From the NCBI RefSeq assembly GCF_000341735.1, contig NZ_KB455575.1, positions 4,285,188-4,349,187 of the forward strand: a DNA stretch of 64,000 bases, given 5' to 3'. The notes below the pieces were generated by a model. It was not told where the DNA came from, made no database searches, and saw only the letters and a list, made by a program, of their open reading frames with translations. This document shows positions 1 through 8,206 of the stretch, one piece after another; the stretch's first letter is position 1; the number at the start of each line of letters is the position of its first letter. The position numbers and the translations under genes are program-made. The DNA is from Methylotuvimicrobium buryatense 5G (lineage in GTDB: Bacteria; Pseudomonadota; Gammaproteobacteria; Methylococcales; Methylomonadaceae).

Positions 1-579
1 GTCTACACCATCGGCATCCTGGACTTTGTGTTTGATGATGAGGACAATGCCCAGCGCGATGAAGTCATCCATCGGGTGCAATTGAAAAACCAGCATCATC
101 AGGTGTTTTACGACAAGCTGACCTTTATCTACTTGACCTTGCCCAACTTCAGGAAAACGGAAGACCAACTCGACACCCTGCAAGACAAATGGTTCTTTTT
201 GTTCCGCCATTTGCATGAACTGGATGAAATCCCGCCGCGTTTGCGTGAAAAAGTCTTTTTGAGCTTGTTTGAAAAAGCCAGCATTGCACGCTTTCAACCC
301 GAAGAGCGCCAGGCGTATGAGTCCAGCCTAAAATATTATCGCGATTTAAAAAATGTGATTGATACCGCACGAGAAGAGGGGCGAGAAGAAGGGAGAGAAG
401 AAGGTGAGCACATCGGTTATCAAAGAGCCCGAGCTGAAACTATCCTGAAAATGCTAAATCATGGGATGCCGGAAGCGGAGGTAGCAAAATTGATGGACTT
501 AACGTTACAGGATGTTCAAACAATTAAAAAGAGTGCTGTACTTCCTGACTGTACCGGCAATGACGCGGATCGTCGTTGA
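1..579 (+). CDS. Rpn family nuclease/putative transposase, 3' part
   Basis: The frame is open from base 1, so the gene starts outside the window. The visible 192 residues begin with YTIGILDF followed by an acidic stretch, the usual middle section of the Rpn (YhgA-like, PD-(D/E)XK) family of recombination-promoting nucleases. The C-terminus has the typical EGREEGREEGE charged repeat followed by a small helical domain (LNHGMPEAEVAKLMDLT) that resembles a helix-turn-helix and is common in this family. The catalytic core residues lie mostly upstream and cannot be judged. These genes are usually found next to mobile-element debris, as here. Confidence 0.75.
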   Translation, partial: VYTIGILDFVFDDEDNAQRDEVIHRVQLKNQHHQVFYDKLTFIYLTLPNFRKTEDQLDTLQDKWFFLFRHLHELDEIPPRLREKVFLSLFEKASIARFQPEERQAYESSLKYYRDLKNVIDTAREEGREEGREEGEHIGYQRARAETILKMLNHGMPEAEVAKLMDLTLQDVQTIKKSAVLPDCTGNDADRR

Positions 580-740
580 GCCTACCAGGGATCACTTTTG
601 ACTAGCTTTATTGTCCGGCTTCATAATCACCTTTAACAGAAATAACTGGAGTCAAATAACTGGGGGCATAAAATAACAAATTATTTAGGTAACAAAGGAC
701 ACCCCCTAATGCCACTAAGTTAATCAGGCATTAAAACTGC

Positions 741-1798
741 TTAAACATTAGCGCATCTCATAATTTGATCTCCCTTGCGTTTTGCTAATAGCTGTTCTTT
801 AACCTGAGCGCGCGGCGCGGATAAATAAGGAAACGGGTTTGTCGGTCGTCGTTTCACCGCTCTCGGCTCAATTCTCGCTTCACGTTCGCCGATCGTTTTG
901 GATGCCACGATCTCCAAGACGTTGTTAATCCAATTCAATAGGGTTTCACCAGTCGTTTGCGCGAGACTCGAAGCGAATTCTTTGTAGCTTCCCAAGGCTT
1001 CTGTAAAACTAATTCGGCATGGCCAAACATGATGGCGTATGCCGGCTTGCAGCATGAGCAAGCGAATCAGATTGTAAGCCAGCAGACATACGGTGAGCTC
1101 TTTTCGTGCCATGGCCGGTGTCTTACAGCGTATTGCCAGCGGTGCCGATACAATTTCCGTAGTGCGTTTTTCCGATAGTGCTTGGCATCCACTAATGTGG
1201 TCATGTAGGTTCCTGATTAGCAAGTTTCTTCAGCTAAAGCCCAAAGATCAGCATATCCCTAGCAGGACGGGGTTCGCAAGCCATGCGCGTCAAGCTAAAA
1301 ACGGCCAACCCACATCACGCTCTTTCCCAAGCTCCAGCTTGGGAAAGACACCCCGGAAGCTCCCCCTTCGACATGCTCAGGGCAAGAGCTTCCTGAGACC
1401 GACACAACCTCCGCACATTCTCAATCAACCCCGACTCGCTCGATCAATCTTTCTTGGTTTTCGGGAAGCTAGAGCTTCCTGAACAGGTTACCCAAGCTGG
1501 AGCTTGGGTAACAGCATAAATTATCGTAATACTGGTCCATTAGACAGATATCATGGGGCTGTACTGTCGTTGCCATCAGGCGTCTGAGTAAAGCCGTCTC
1601 ACCCGTTCCTTTGCCGCAGTAGGGTGCAACTTCCGCGCCCAATAAACCGCCGTGATTGAGCGAGGCCACGATTTCAAGACGCAGAATCGGGAAGCCCAAG
1701 CCGGCCTCTACGGTCGCCATGAGTGTTTTAAGCCGGGTTCGATGAAGCTCAGGAAGCGCTCGCTTGATCAGATTATGGAGTAAACTTATGGTCGACAT
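741..1798 (-). pseudogene. Decayed IS4-family transposase, interrupted by a repeat
   Basis: Two minus-strand pieces of one transposase flank an inserted repeat. The upstream piece (about 1798-1518) keeps the start and the GKGTGETALLRRLM block that precedes the second catalytic Asp of IS4 transposases, but its start and middle are fused by deletion. The downstream piece (about 1200-741) keeps DAKHYRK and LYRHRWQ in one frame, then shifts frame to ARKELTVCLLAYNLIRLL and EPRAVKRRP, the usual IS4 tail. The segment holding the catalytic Glu after RWQ is missing. A partial terminal-repeat-like sequence (TGCCACTAAGTTAA) lies at 709-722. It cannot encode an active enzyme. Confidence 0.75.
1210..1517 (-). 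repeat. Family F repeat, copy 1 (inside the IS4 remnant)
   Basis: This stretch matches 23194-23392 in the opposite orientation nearly base for base, ending in the palindrome GTTACCCAAGCT...AGCTTGGGTAAC. It has about 100 extra bases (roughly 1367-1465) that the other copy lacks, including a CCTTCGACATGCTCAGGGC segment found widely in proteobacterial intergenic repeats. It splits the IS4 remnant. No coding potential is seen. Confidence 0.75.
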
Positions 1799-1958
1799 AG
1801 GAGCCTCTCCGGGGCGAATCTGAAAGATTACTAATTTCAGAAATTAGACCCGAAAAACCAATTTATTTATCAATTTTTAGCTATAAAAAATTGTTTTATA
1901 TGGTTGTTTTGTGGGGATACCTCGGTATCTGACTCTAGTTTGACCCTAGTTAAATTTC

Positions 1959-3818
1959 CTAAATTTGCGGGTCGCGCAATAAGACGTCTTTGATCAATTC
2001 GATTTGAGCTTCGGCCTTTAGCATTTCATTGTCTACTAATTGCTGGCGTTGCCGGTGTTCTTGTATTTCCGTTTCCAGTTTGGCCATACGCTGTTCTTTC
2101 TCTTTTTGAACTTGTTCGCTTTGTTTTAGGCGCTGTTGATTTTCGGAAAGCGTTTTTTCTAGGGTCGTTATTTTTTCGTTGAGTTCGTCTAGCCTTTTGC
2201 TTGATGCTGCTTTTTCTTGCTGTAACCGCTCGTTTTGTTTAGTCAGTTCGGTTTTTTCTTGAGTTAGCGCTTGCAGTTGCTTTTGTAGGGCTTGGGTATG
2301 TTGGCCTTGCTCGTCCCGTTGCAGGGTTAGCTGCTCGATGTGCTGCTGGCGCTCGGCGGCGGTTTTGGCCTGGTTGTCGCGTTCGGTTTTGAGTTGTGCG
2401 ATTTGGTTTTGTAGCGTTTGGGTATGTTGACCTTGCTCGTCCCGTTGCAGGGTTAGCTTCTCGATGTGCTGCTGGCGCTCGGCAGCAGTTTTGGCCTGGC
2501 TGTCGCGTTCGGTTTTGAGTTGTGCGATTTGGTTTTCCAGCGCTTGGGTATGTTGGCCTTGCTCGTCCCGTTGCAGGGTTAGTTGCTCGATGTGCTGCTG
2601 GCGCTCGGCAGCGGTTTTGGCCTGGTTGTCGCGTTCGGTTTTGAGTTGTGCGATTTGGTTTTCCAGCGCTTGGGTATGTTGGCCTTGCTCGTCCCGTTGC
2701 AGGGTTAGTTGCTCGATGTGCTGCTGGCGCTCGGCAGCAGTTTTGGCCTGGTTGTCGCGTTCGGTTTTGAGTTGTTCAATTTGCTTTTGTAGCGCTTGGG
2801 TATGTTGGCCTTGCTCGTCCCGTTGCAGGGTTAGTTGCTCGATGTGCTGCTGGCGCTCGGCTGCGGTTTTGGCTTGGTTGTCGCGTTCGGTTTTGAGTTG
2901 TGCGATTTGGTTTTCCAGTGCTTGGGTATGTTGACCTTGCTCGTCCCGTTGCAGGGTTAGTTGCTCGATGAGCTGCTGGCGCTCGGCTGCGGTTTTGGCT
3001 TGGTTGTCGCGTTCGGTTTTGAGTCGTTGGATTGTGGCAAGGCGATCCTGTATGAGCCGGGTTTGTTCATCTGACTTTTTGTTTAACTGTGTGTAGTCGT
3101 TCGAGAGTGTGGCAAGTTCGCTACGTAGTACGGAAATATTTCGTGTAAAAACAGCATGCCCTACGGCAGGGTGGTTGCTTTCGATAACAGCTGATTGACG
3201 GTAGTTCAGCGGGGCTAAAAAATCGGTAATAGCCTGAATATCCATGTCAGCCTTGGCGTTATTAGGCGCTTCTTTGACGATGCGTACGCAGATAACATCG
3301 GTATGATTCAATGATTCGGTTGCACCTTGTATGATTTCCAGGGCTGGAAAGCAGTCGATGATGAGCCAGCGGTTTTGTGCTTGTGTCAGAGATTGATAGG
3401 CTGGCGCTTTCAATAGCTCATCGAGTCTTTGTATAGTGCGTGTGTTCTGTCCGGTTTGGCGCAGATTCGGCCAAAGCGGCGTCAACCGGTCGGGGGCAAT
3501 CAGCCCGTCTTCGTCCGGGTTTGTCGCTTGGAAAAAGAGGGCTTCACCTTCACGGCTTCCGATAACCGTATTTACTACATGCCAAGCCGGATTCGATTCG
3601 CAGGCTTTTTGTGCCCAAGTGAGTCGGGTCTCGTCGGCTTCGATGATCAATGCGTCGGGTAGGTTCCATTGTCGCCAGAAATGCATGTTGCCTTGGCCGG
3701 TTCCGGCTCCTATATGAATGACTGCTTGCGGCTCTAGCAGGGTCCTGATAAGGCTAAAAATAGTATCGGTCAGTGCTGTGTCGGCGAATGATCGGTTGTT
3801 ATCTGGAAATGTATTCAT
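1959..3818 (-). CDS. Methyltransferase-like head fused to a repetitive coiled coil
   Basis: The 619-residue protein has an N-terminal domain (about residues 1-230) with VIHIGAGTG and a following acidic IIEADE, the layout of a Rossmann methyltransferase SAM site of FkbM type. It is followed by a long coiled coil. Residues about 266-517 are six near-identical 42-residue units beginning LKTERD, each exactly six heptads, and the tail to 619 is also charged and helical. The neighbour at 3831-6206 on the same strand, 12 bases upstream, has the same plan with a different head. The methyltransferase assignment rests on the one motif; a non-enzymatic scaffold is possible. Confidence 0.55.
   Translation of the reverse strand: MNTFPDNNRSFADTALTDTIFSLIRTLLEPQAVIHIGAGTGQGNMHFWRQWNLPDALIIEADETRLTWAQKACESNPAWHVVNTVIGSREGEALFFQATNPDEDGLIAPDRLTPLWPNLRQTGQNTRTIQRLDELLKAPAYQSLTQAQNRWLIIDCFPALEIIQGATESLNHTDVICVRIVKEAPNNAKADMDIQAITDFLAPLNYRQSAVIESNHPAVGHAVFTRNISVLRSELATLSNDYTQLNKKSDEQTRLIQDRLATIQRLKTERDNQAKTAAERQQLIEQLTLQRDEQGQHTQALENQIAQLKTERDNQAKTAAERQQHIEQLTLQRDEQGQHTQALQKQIEQLKTERDNQAKTAAERQQHIEQLTLQRDEQGQHTQALENQIAQLKTERDNQAKTAAERQQHIEQLTLQRDEQGQHTQALENQIAQLKTERDSQAKTAAERQQHIEKLTLQRDEQGQHTQTLQNQIAQLKTERDNQAKTAAERQQHIEQLTLQRDEQGQHTQALQKQLQALTQEKTELTKQNERLQQEKAASSKRLDELNEKITTLEKTLSENQQRLKQSEQVQKEKEQRMAKLETEIQEHRQRQQLVDNEMLKAEAQIELIKDVLLRDPQI
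2267..3022 (-). repeat. Six tandem 126-bp units coding a heptad repeat
   Basis: Six in-frame direct copies of a 126-bp unit inside the coiled-coil gene at 1959-3818. They differ at only a few codons (for example ALENQIAQ, ALQKQIEQ and TLQNQIAQ unit ends). The unit length is a multiple of 21 bases, so gain or loss of a unit keeps the heptad register. Confidence 0.9.
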
Positions 3819-3830
3819 GTTTCAAATAGG

Positions 3831-6206
3831 TTATTTATTAGTTCGGGGTGATCTTGCTTGAGCTTTTGTTTGTGATTGTCGCTTAGGCGTCGGCTCCGTC
3901 GTCCCGGTTTGTTGAACGGTTAAAGGGCTTTCAATGGACAGTGCGGCTACAGGTGTCGCTTGCTGTTTTATTATTGGAAGCATGGCCTTGATCATAGCAA
4001 GCCAATCGTCCCAAGAACGGGAAATTTGCGCTTGATTGGTGCGTAGGGTGAGCAAGATCGTCGGCAAAAGATTGATCAGCGCCAATATGAAGGATTGGTC
4101 GGACGGGCCAAGCTGATTCCAAACATTAATATCTAAGGCCTGGGGCGGGGCAAAGCGAAGTTCTAATTTGGGACCGAAGTCGTCGTAAGATTCGGCGAAC
4201 CAGGTTTGCAACGGGTTCGGCCCCGTGCTTTCCGGGAATTCTAGTTTCGGATGTTCGCCAAAATGATCCGGACGGGCAATGGCACAGGAAAGACGAAATT
4301 GAAATTCGGGGTATTGGCGATCGTTAAATGAAAGGTTGTTGATATCGAACCAAAGATGTTCGTAATCCGGGTTGACTTGTTCTCGTTTGATCGTGATGTT
4401 GTCGAAACGCAATCGCGAGCGTATTTGGTCAAAGAGATCTTGTAGACGTTTTAGGCTAGAGCAGAGAGTTTTAGCTAGGGCTTTGTCGATTGGAGTGATA
4501 TCGAGGTGGTTTGTTAGGTGTTCGGTAAGCACTGATGGTAGAAGGCGTATAACGTTCCAATCGCTTGCGGCAAGCTCCCTTAAGATGGCTGTCCGAATGG
4601 CCGCGTTGCTATTGTCGCCGACTGGAATCACGGTGATTTGGTCATTTTGTTCCGCGCTGGCGGGCCAGCGTGTTAGATTGCTAGAATTATCGGGTTGGCG
4701 TTTGAAGTTGAATCCGGCGACGCCTGCTTCGATGAGGGTTTCGAATTCGAGTCGATCGAAATACCTTCCTGCCACATTGAGCCGGGTAAAGCGCCAGGCG
4801 ACGGTATCTTGATTGGTTATCGAGCATTCAAGCGTCTCGTAATCGCAATAGTCCGGATGTCGCTGTAGTATGCGTTGCCAACGTTTATCATGGGTTTGTA
4901 GCTGGTTTTGCGCTTCTTGGTGTTGCAGAAAGTAATGCTCGAGTTCTTCCTGAACCTGGTGTAGTTGTAGCAGTAGCAGTTCGTTTTCTTGAGCTTGGGA
5001 TTGCAATTGGTCTTTTAGGTTTTGCAATTCGCTTTGAGCGGCTTTGGATTGAGCGGCGAGTTTGTCGCGTTCCGACGCATAGGATTTTGACAAGGCTTCA
5101 AGTTGGCTTTTTTCATTGAGCAGCGATTGATGCGCTTGGTTGAGTTTTTGTAATTCTTTGGCTTGTTGATCAAAAGCAGTGGTTTGTTCTTTTGATTTTA
5201 TGAAGAGGCTTTCCAGTTCTTCCTGAACTTGATGCAGTTGCAGGAGTAGCAGTTCGTTTTCTTGTGTTTGGTTGTCGAGTTGGGTTTTAAACTCCTGAGC
5301 TTGGGATTGCAATTGATCTTTTGCGCTTTGCAATTCGCTTTCAAGTGCTTCATTCTGGATCTCGAGTTTATCGCGATCTTGAGTCAGCGCTTGATTGGCC
5401 TCATTGAGGGTGTGTAATTGATCGCTTTGTTTTAGGGCTAAAGCTGCCTTTTCTTGCAGGCTCTGTAGCGCACCGATAGCTATATCGATCGATACGGTCA
5501 TCGATTTGGTTGTAGGCCCCAGATGAATTATGCTGGCGGCGATCTCATGGCTGAGACTATTGATCTGTGGTTGGTCGTTATAGATTTGTTGGCCGATGAA
5601 TAAGGCAACTTCGTTGGTATCGGGTTTTTTGAATGCGTCGTTTTCCAGCGGCGCACATTGAAGATGCCAGCGTTCATTGCCGGCATCGATTAAATGGCTG
5701 GGCATGCTGAGTCCTTCGTCTGCCATGATCAAAATACTTCGATCCGGGTGGCGGAGGTGAAAGCGTAACAATGTTTGATGTATGGTTTTCCAGCTTTGTA
5801 GAACGGCATCTGCCGAGATGTCCGAGGGTGAATTTCGTACTGCTTCAGCAAGCATTTGCTCGGGAGATGTGCAGGCCAGAACAAAACGAATATTGGGGTC
5901 AAAGTGAGTCCAATAATCTAATAGCCATGTGCTATTCGTATCGGCCCAACCCCATAATGGGCTGTTTAAATTGGCGATGAAAATTTCACTGGCGAGTTGT
6001 TCCCACAAACGGCCGGGCTCTTGACTATGCTGCTGGGTTCCAGTATTTACCGGTATGTTGGTAAGGACGTGATCGTGCCAATCATGGATGTTGAATATGG
6101 GGTCCTTATTAGTGTCTTGAGCGGGCGACATTCCCGCTTGTTCAAAAATAGAAGCGATTAAATCGATTTGTGACGGAATAGCGCCGGTAATACAGAGTGT
6201 TTTCAT
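3831..6206 (-). CDS. Large coiled-coil protein with possible P-loop (sulfotransferase-like) head
   Basis: This 791-residue protein is not recognised with certainty. The first about 230 residues start with MKTLCITGAIPSQ, a pattern like the nucleotide-binding start of sulfotransferases, and continue with WGWADTNSTWLLDYW and DPNIRFVLACTSPEQM, which fit that fold. Residues about 245-455 are a Gln/Glu/Leu-rich coiled coil with an internal duplication (LLLLQLHQVQEELE occurs twice). A globular C-terminal domain of about 300 residues follows, with a basic, low-complexity end. It is probably co-transcribed with the coiled-coil gene just downstream. A role with the glycosyltransferases further on is inference from position only. 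Confidence 0.5.
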   Translation of the reverse strand: MKTLCITGAIPSQIDLIASIFEQAGMSPAQDTNKDPIFNIHDWHDHVLTNIPVNTGTQQHSQEPGRLWEQLASEIFIANLNSPLWGWADTNSTWLLDYWTHFDPNIRFVLACTSPEQMLAEAVRNSPSDISADAVLQSWKTIHQTLLRFHLRHPDRSILIMADEGLSMPSHLIDAGNERWHLQCAPLENDAFKKPDTNEVALFIGQQIYNDQPQINSLSHEIAASIIHLGPTTKSMTVSIDIAIGALQSLQEKAALALKQSDQLHTLNEANQALTQDRDKLEIQNEALESELQSAKDQLQSQAQEFKTQLDNQTQENELLLLQLHQVQEELESLFIKSKEQTTAFDQQAKELQKLNQAHQSLLNEKSQLEALSKSYASERDKLAAQSKAAQSELQNLKDQLQSQAQENELLLLQLHQVQEELEHYFLQHQEAQNQLQTHDKRWQRILQRHPDYCDYETLECSITNQDTVAWRFTRLNVAGRYFDRLEFETLIEAGVAGFNFKRQPDNSSNLTRWPASAEQNDQITVIPVGDNSNAAIRTAILRELAASDWNVIRLLPSVLTEHLTNHLDITPIDKALAKTLCSSLKRLQDLFDQIRSRLRFDNITIKREQVNPDYEHLWFDINNLSFNDRQYPEFQFRLSCAIARPDHFGEHPKLEFPESTGPNPLQTWFAESYDDFGPKLELRFAPPQALDINVWNQLGPSDQSFILALINLLPTILLTLRTNQAQISRSWDDWLAMIKAMLPIIKQQATPVAALSIESPLTVQQTGTTEPTPKRQSQTKAQARSPRTNK

Positions 6207-6703
6207 GTGTTAAAGCGTAGGTTTGATGTTATATAGGATGTTATATAGTTAGGGTAAAATTTACGGTATTTGGATTTTGCACTCTTAGCGTTTATGTGCA
6301 ATCTAAAGCGTCGAGGAAAATAGTTGGGCAAATGTTTTTTTTGTAAGCGGTTTGCCTACGAATTACTATTAAATCGTAAGAACTTGTTACCAAGGATTAA
6401 GGCTGAGTTTGCGTCGCGCAGGCAGGGACTGCCGTGTTCCAGATGCCATGGGCTTTCGCGTTCTTGCTGCCTGGGTTCCGGCAATCCCTGCTGGGATGAG
6501 GTTCTCAACATTTTTCAAGGTCTAGTGTTAACATAGCATAAATTTAAGGTATTTTTGTCAACATTAAATTAACATGCGTTTATACTACTATTCAGAAAGG
6601 GCCGAATGCCTGAGCGTTTCAGCTTGAGAAAGGTCTCTTTACTACGATCATTTCAGTGTAAATTCAAACTGGGCGGGCAACAAAGACTACAATAATTAAC
6701 TAA
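6207..6703. other. AT-rich intergenic region with an inverted repeat
   Basis: This is the divergent spacer between the coiled-coil operon and the RTX gene. It is AT-rich near 6230-6280 with a repeated GTTATATAG. An inverted pair, GCAGGGACTGCCG at 6422-6434 and CGGCAATCCCTGC at 6480-6492, could form a large hairpin and resembles repeats common between gammaproteobacterial genes. No gene is seen here. Confidence 0.5.
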
Positions 6704-6884
6704 GGAATATGCACAAAGTAACTTATACAAGTAGTAGGCTTTGTGGCGGTTTGGTGACTCGCTTGACAGGACGCCGTGAATACGTCCATGTAGGCTTGAC
6801 GGCGGCTATCCCTGCCGCCGACACCTGTCAATCGAGCCACCAAACCCCCTCCAACAGTTGTCTAAGTTATTTCATGCTCGTTCC
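6704..6884 (+). repeat. Family B repeat, copy 1
   Basis: A 181-bp element starting GGAATATGCACAAA and ending CATGCTCGTTCC, with imperfect inverted ends (roughly GGAA.ATGCA..AA.TAACTTA). TAA flanks both ends (6701-6703 and 6885-6887), consistent with a 3-bp target duplication. The centre holds the shared core GACGCCGTGAATACGTCC and a GGCGGC/GCCGCC hairpin. Near-identical copies lie at 16678-16859 (reverse) and 35701-35882. Confidence 0.85.
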
Positions 6885-7035
6885 TAACTTGGCGTGGTTT
6901 CTGCTTGTCTAAGATTTATAAGATTTCCGTTTATTTTATAATTCTTCCAAGGGAGGTGTGGAAATCATTTCAAAAAGAGTCTTTTTTTGTTAATCTTTAA
7001 CCATTATTTTTTAGTGCATACAGAGGGGTAATAAA

Positions 7036-7851
7036 ATGTCGAATTATGACATGCCGGGACAAGCGATAAATCAGCTTGTCGAAGACGGTAAATTTGAAGA
7101 GAGTTTTAGAGACGATTTGTTTCAAGAGTTGACAAAGGTCAGGGACATATCAAGTCAGTTTTTTGATGAGATACCGGCTGCATTTGAAATTACCAGAGGG
7201 ACAAACTTGCTCTTTGTCGAAGGCGGCGGAGAACTGGATTTAAGTGGCATTGATAGACCAACCGCTAGACAGTTGAATGCAATATTTTTCTCAACCGACG
7301 ATGATGTCGATCTTACATTGCCTAATCAGTTTAGAGGTACTGTTGTATTGGGCGATGGCAATAATAGTTTGGAAGCTAATAATGCCGTAATCGTTTACTC
7401 GGGCGCTGGAAATGATACTATCAACACCGGTCGCGGAAACGATTTGGTTGTTACCGGCGAAGGGGATGATTTCGTCGATACTGGAAATGGCCGCGATACG
7501 ATCGTCGTCGGATCCGGTAACGATACTATTAATGCCGGCAATGGCAGAGATTTGATTATCGTTGAAAAAGGCGAAGATACCGATAACACTATTGTAATTG
7601 ATGGGGGCAGAGGTAGAGATACGCTAGACCTGAGTGATGTGGTCATCACAAGCATTTCGGTCACCGGAACAAACGCTAGAGGAAGACCAACCAGTGTTCA
7701 AATCGAATTGGAGCATGGCACCACGCTGGATGTTACTAATGTTGAAAGGTTTATTTATGACGTTAATGGGGATGGTTTAATTTCTAGAGACGAAACATTA
7801 ACCTTGATTGGTTTGTTGGATATAGATTTCGACGCCGGACCTTTGGGTTAA
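7036..7851 (+). CDS. RTX-type calcium-binding protein
   Basis: The 271-residue acidic protein has no N-terminal signal peptide. Residues about 120-176 are tandem glycine/aspartate nonapeptides (SGAGNDTIN, TGRGNDLVV, TGEGDDFVD, GSGNDTINA), the calcium-binding beta-roll of RTX proteins exported by type I secretion. A second site, DVNGDGLISRDE at about 241-252, matches a full EF-hand/dockerin loop (D, N, D, then E at position 12). The start has a GAGGGG ribosome site 9 bases upstream. A strong terminator follows at 7880-7910, so it is its own transcript. Secretion genes are not in the window. Binding calcium at the cell surface is inferred from the family. Confidence 0.8.
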   Translation: MSNYDMPGQAINQLVEDGKFEESFRDDLFQELTKVRDISSQFFDEIPAAFEITRGTNLLFVEGGGELDLSGIDRPTARQLNAIFFSTDDDVDLTLPNQFRGTVVLGDGNNSLEANNAVIVYSGAGNDTINTGRGNDLVVTGEGDDFVDTGNGRDTIVVGSGNDTINAGNGRDLIIVEKGEDTDNTIVIDGGRGRDTLDLSDVVITSISVTGTNARGRPTSVQIELEHGTTLDVTNVERFIYDVNGDGLISRDETLTLIGLLDIDFDAGPLG

Positions 7852-7879
7852 AGCTTAGGTGTCTTAGTCGCAAGCAACT

Positions 7880-7910
7880 AAAGGGCGCCGATTATTGGCG
7901 CCTTTTTTTT
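7880..7910 (+). terminator. Rho-independent terminator of the RTX gene
   Basis: Perfect GGCGCC stems at 7884-7889 and 7897-7902 with a 7-base loop, preceded by AAA and followed by eight T residues. It lies 29 bases after the RTX stop codon. Confidence 0.9.
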
Positions 7911-8206
7911 GCGGCAACTAATCTCTTTTGATCGAAAAACCGTCTACGAATAAAAGGTGTGTGATGTGTCTATCGAGGACTGCCGTGACCCCCGCCACCT
8001 AAATTATCTTAGATAGTTAAACATAGTCTGTGGATTTTGGAATTTAGGTGCGGGGCGAATGCCGATTTTTCATGAAGAAAAATCGGCTCTGCTGCCGACA
8101 TCCTCGCTAGCCACGCCTATTTTTTGAGTATAAAGGGAGTCGTACAGTATCCCATTTTTTCTTTGACGAATTATCGTCGTTAGCAAGCGCATGAATTATT
8201 TTCGGT
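7911..8206. other. Intergenic inverted repeats
   Basis: This gap holds an imperfect inverted pair (CCCGCCACCTAAATT at 7990-8004 and AATTTAGGTGCGGGG at 8041-8055) and a 10-bp perfect hairpin, GCCGATTTTT/AAAAATCGGC, at 8061-8087. These look like a small repeat element; no second copy was noticed in the window. No gene is seen. Confidence 0.5.

Noticed and set aside
2464-2934. Open frame on the plus strand rich in Cys, Trp and Ser
   Set aside because: It is the complement of the 126-bp coiled-coil repeats and repeats with the same period.
6709-6912. A 67-codon open frame starting MHKVTYTSSRLCGG
   Set aside because: It lies almost wholly in a B repeat. The same frame appears in the copy at 16678-16859 and matters only where it joins a host gene.
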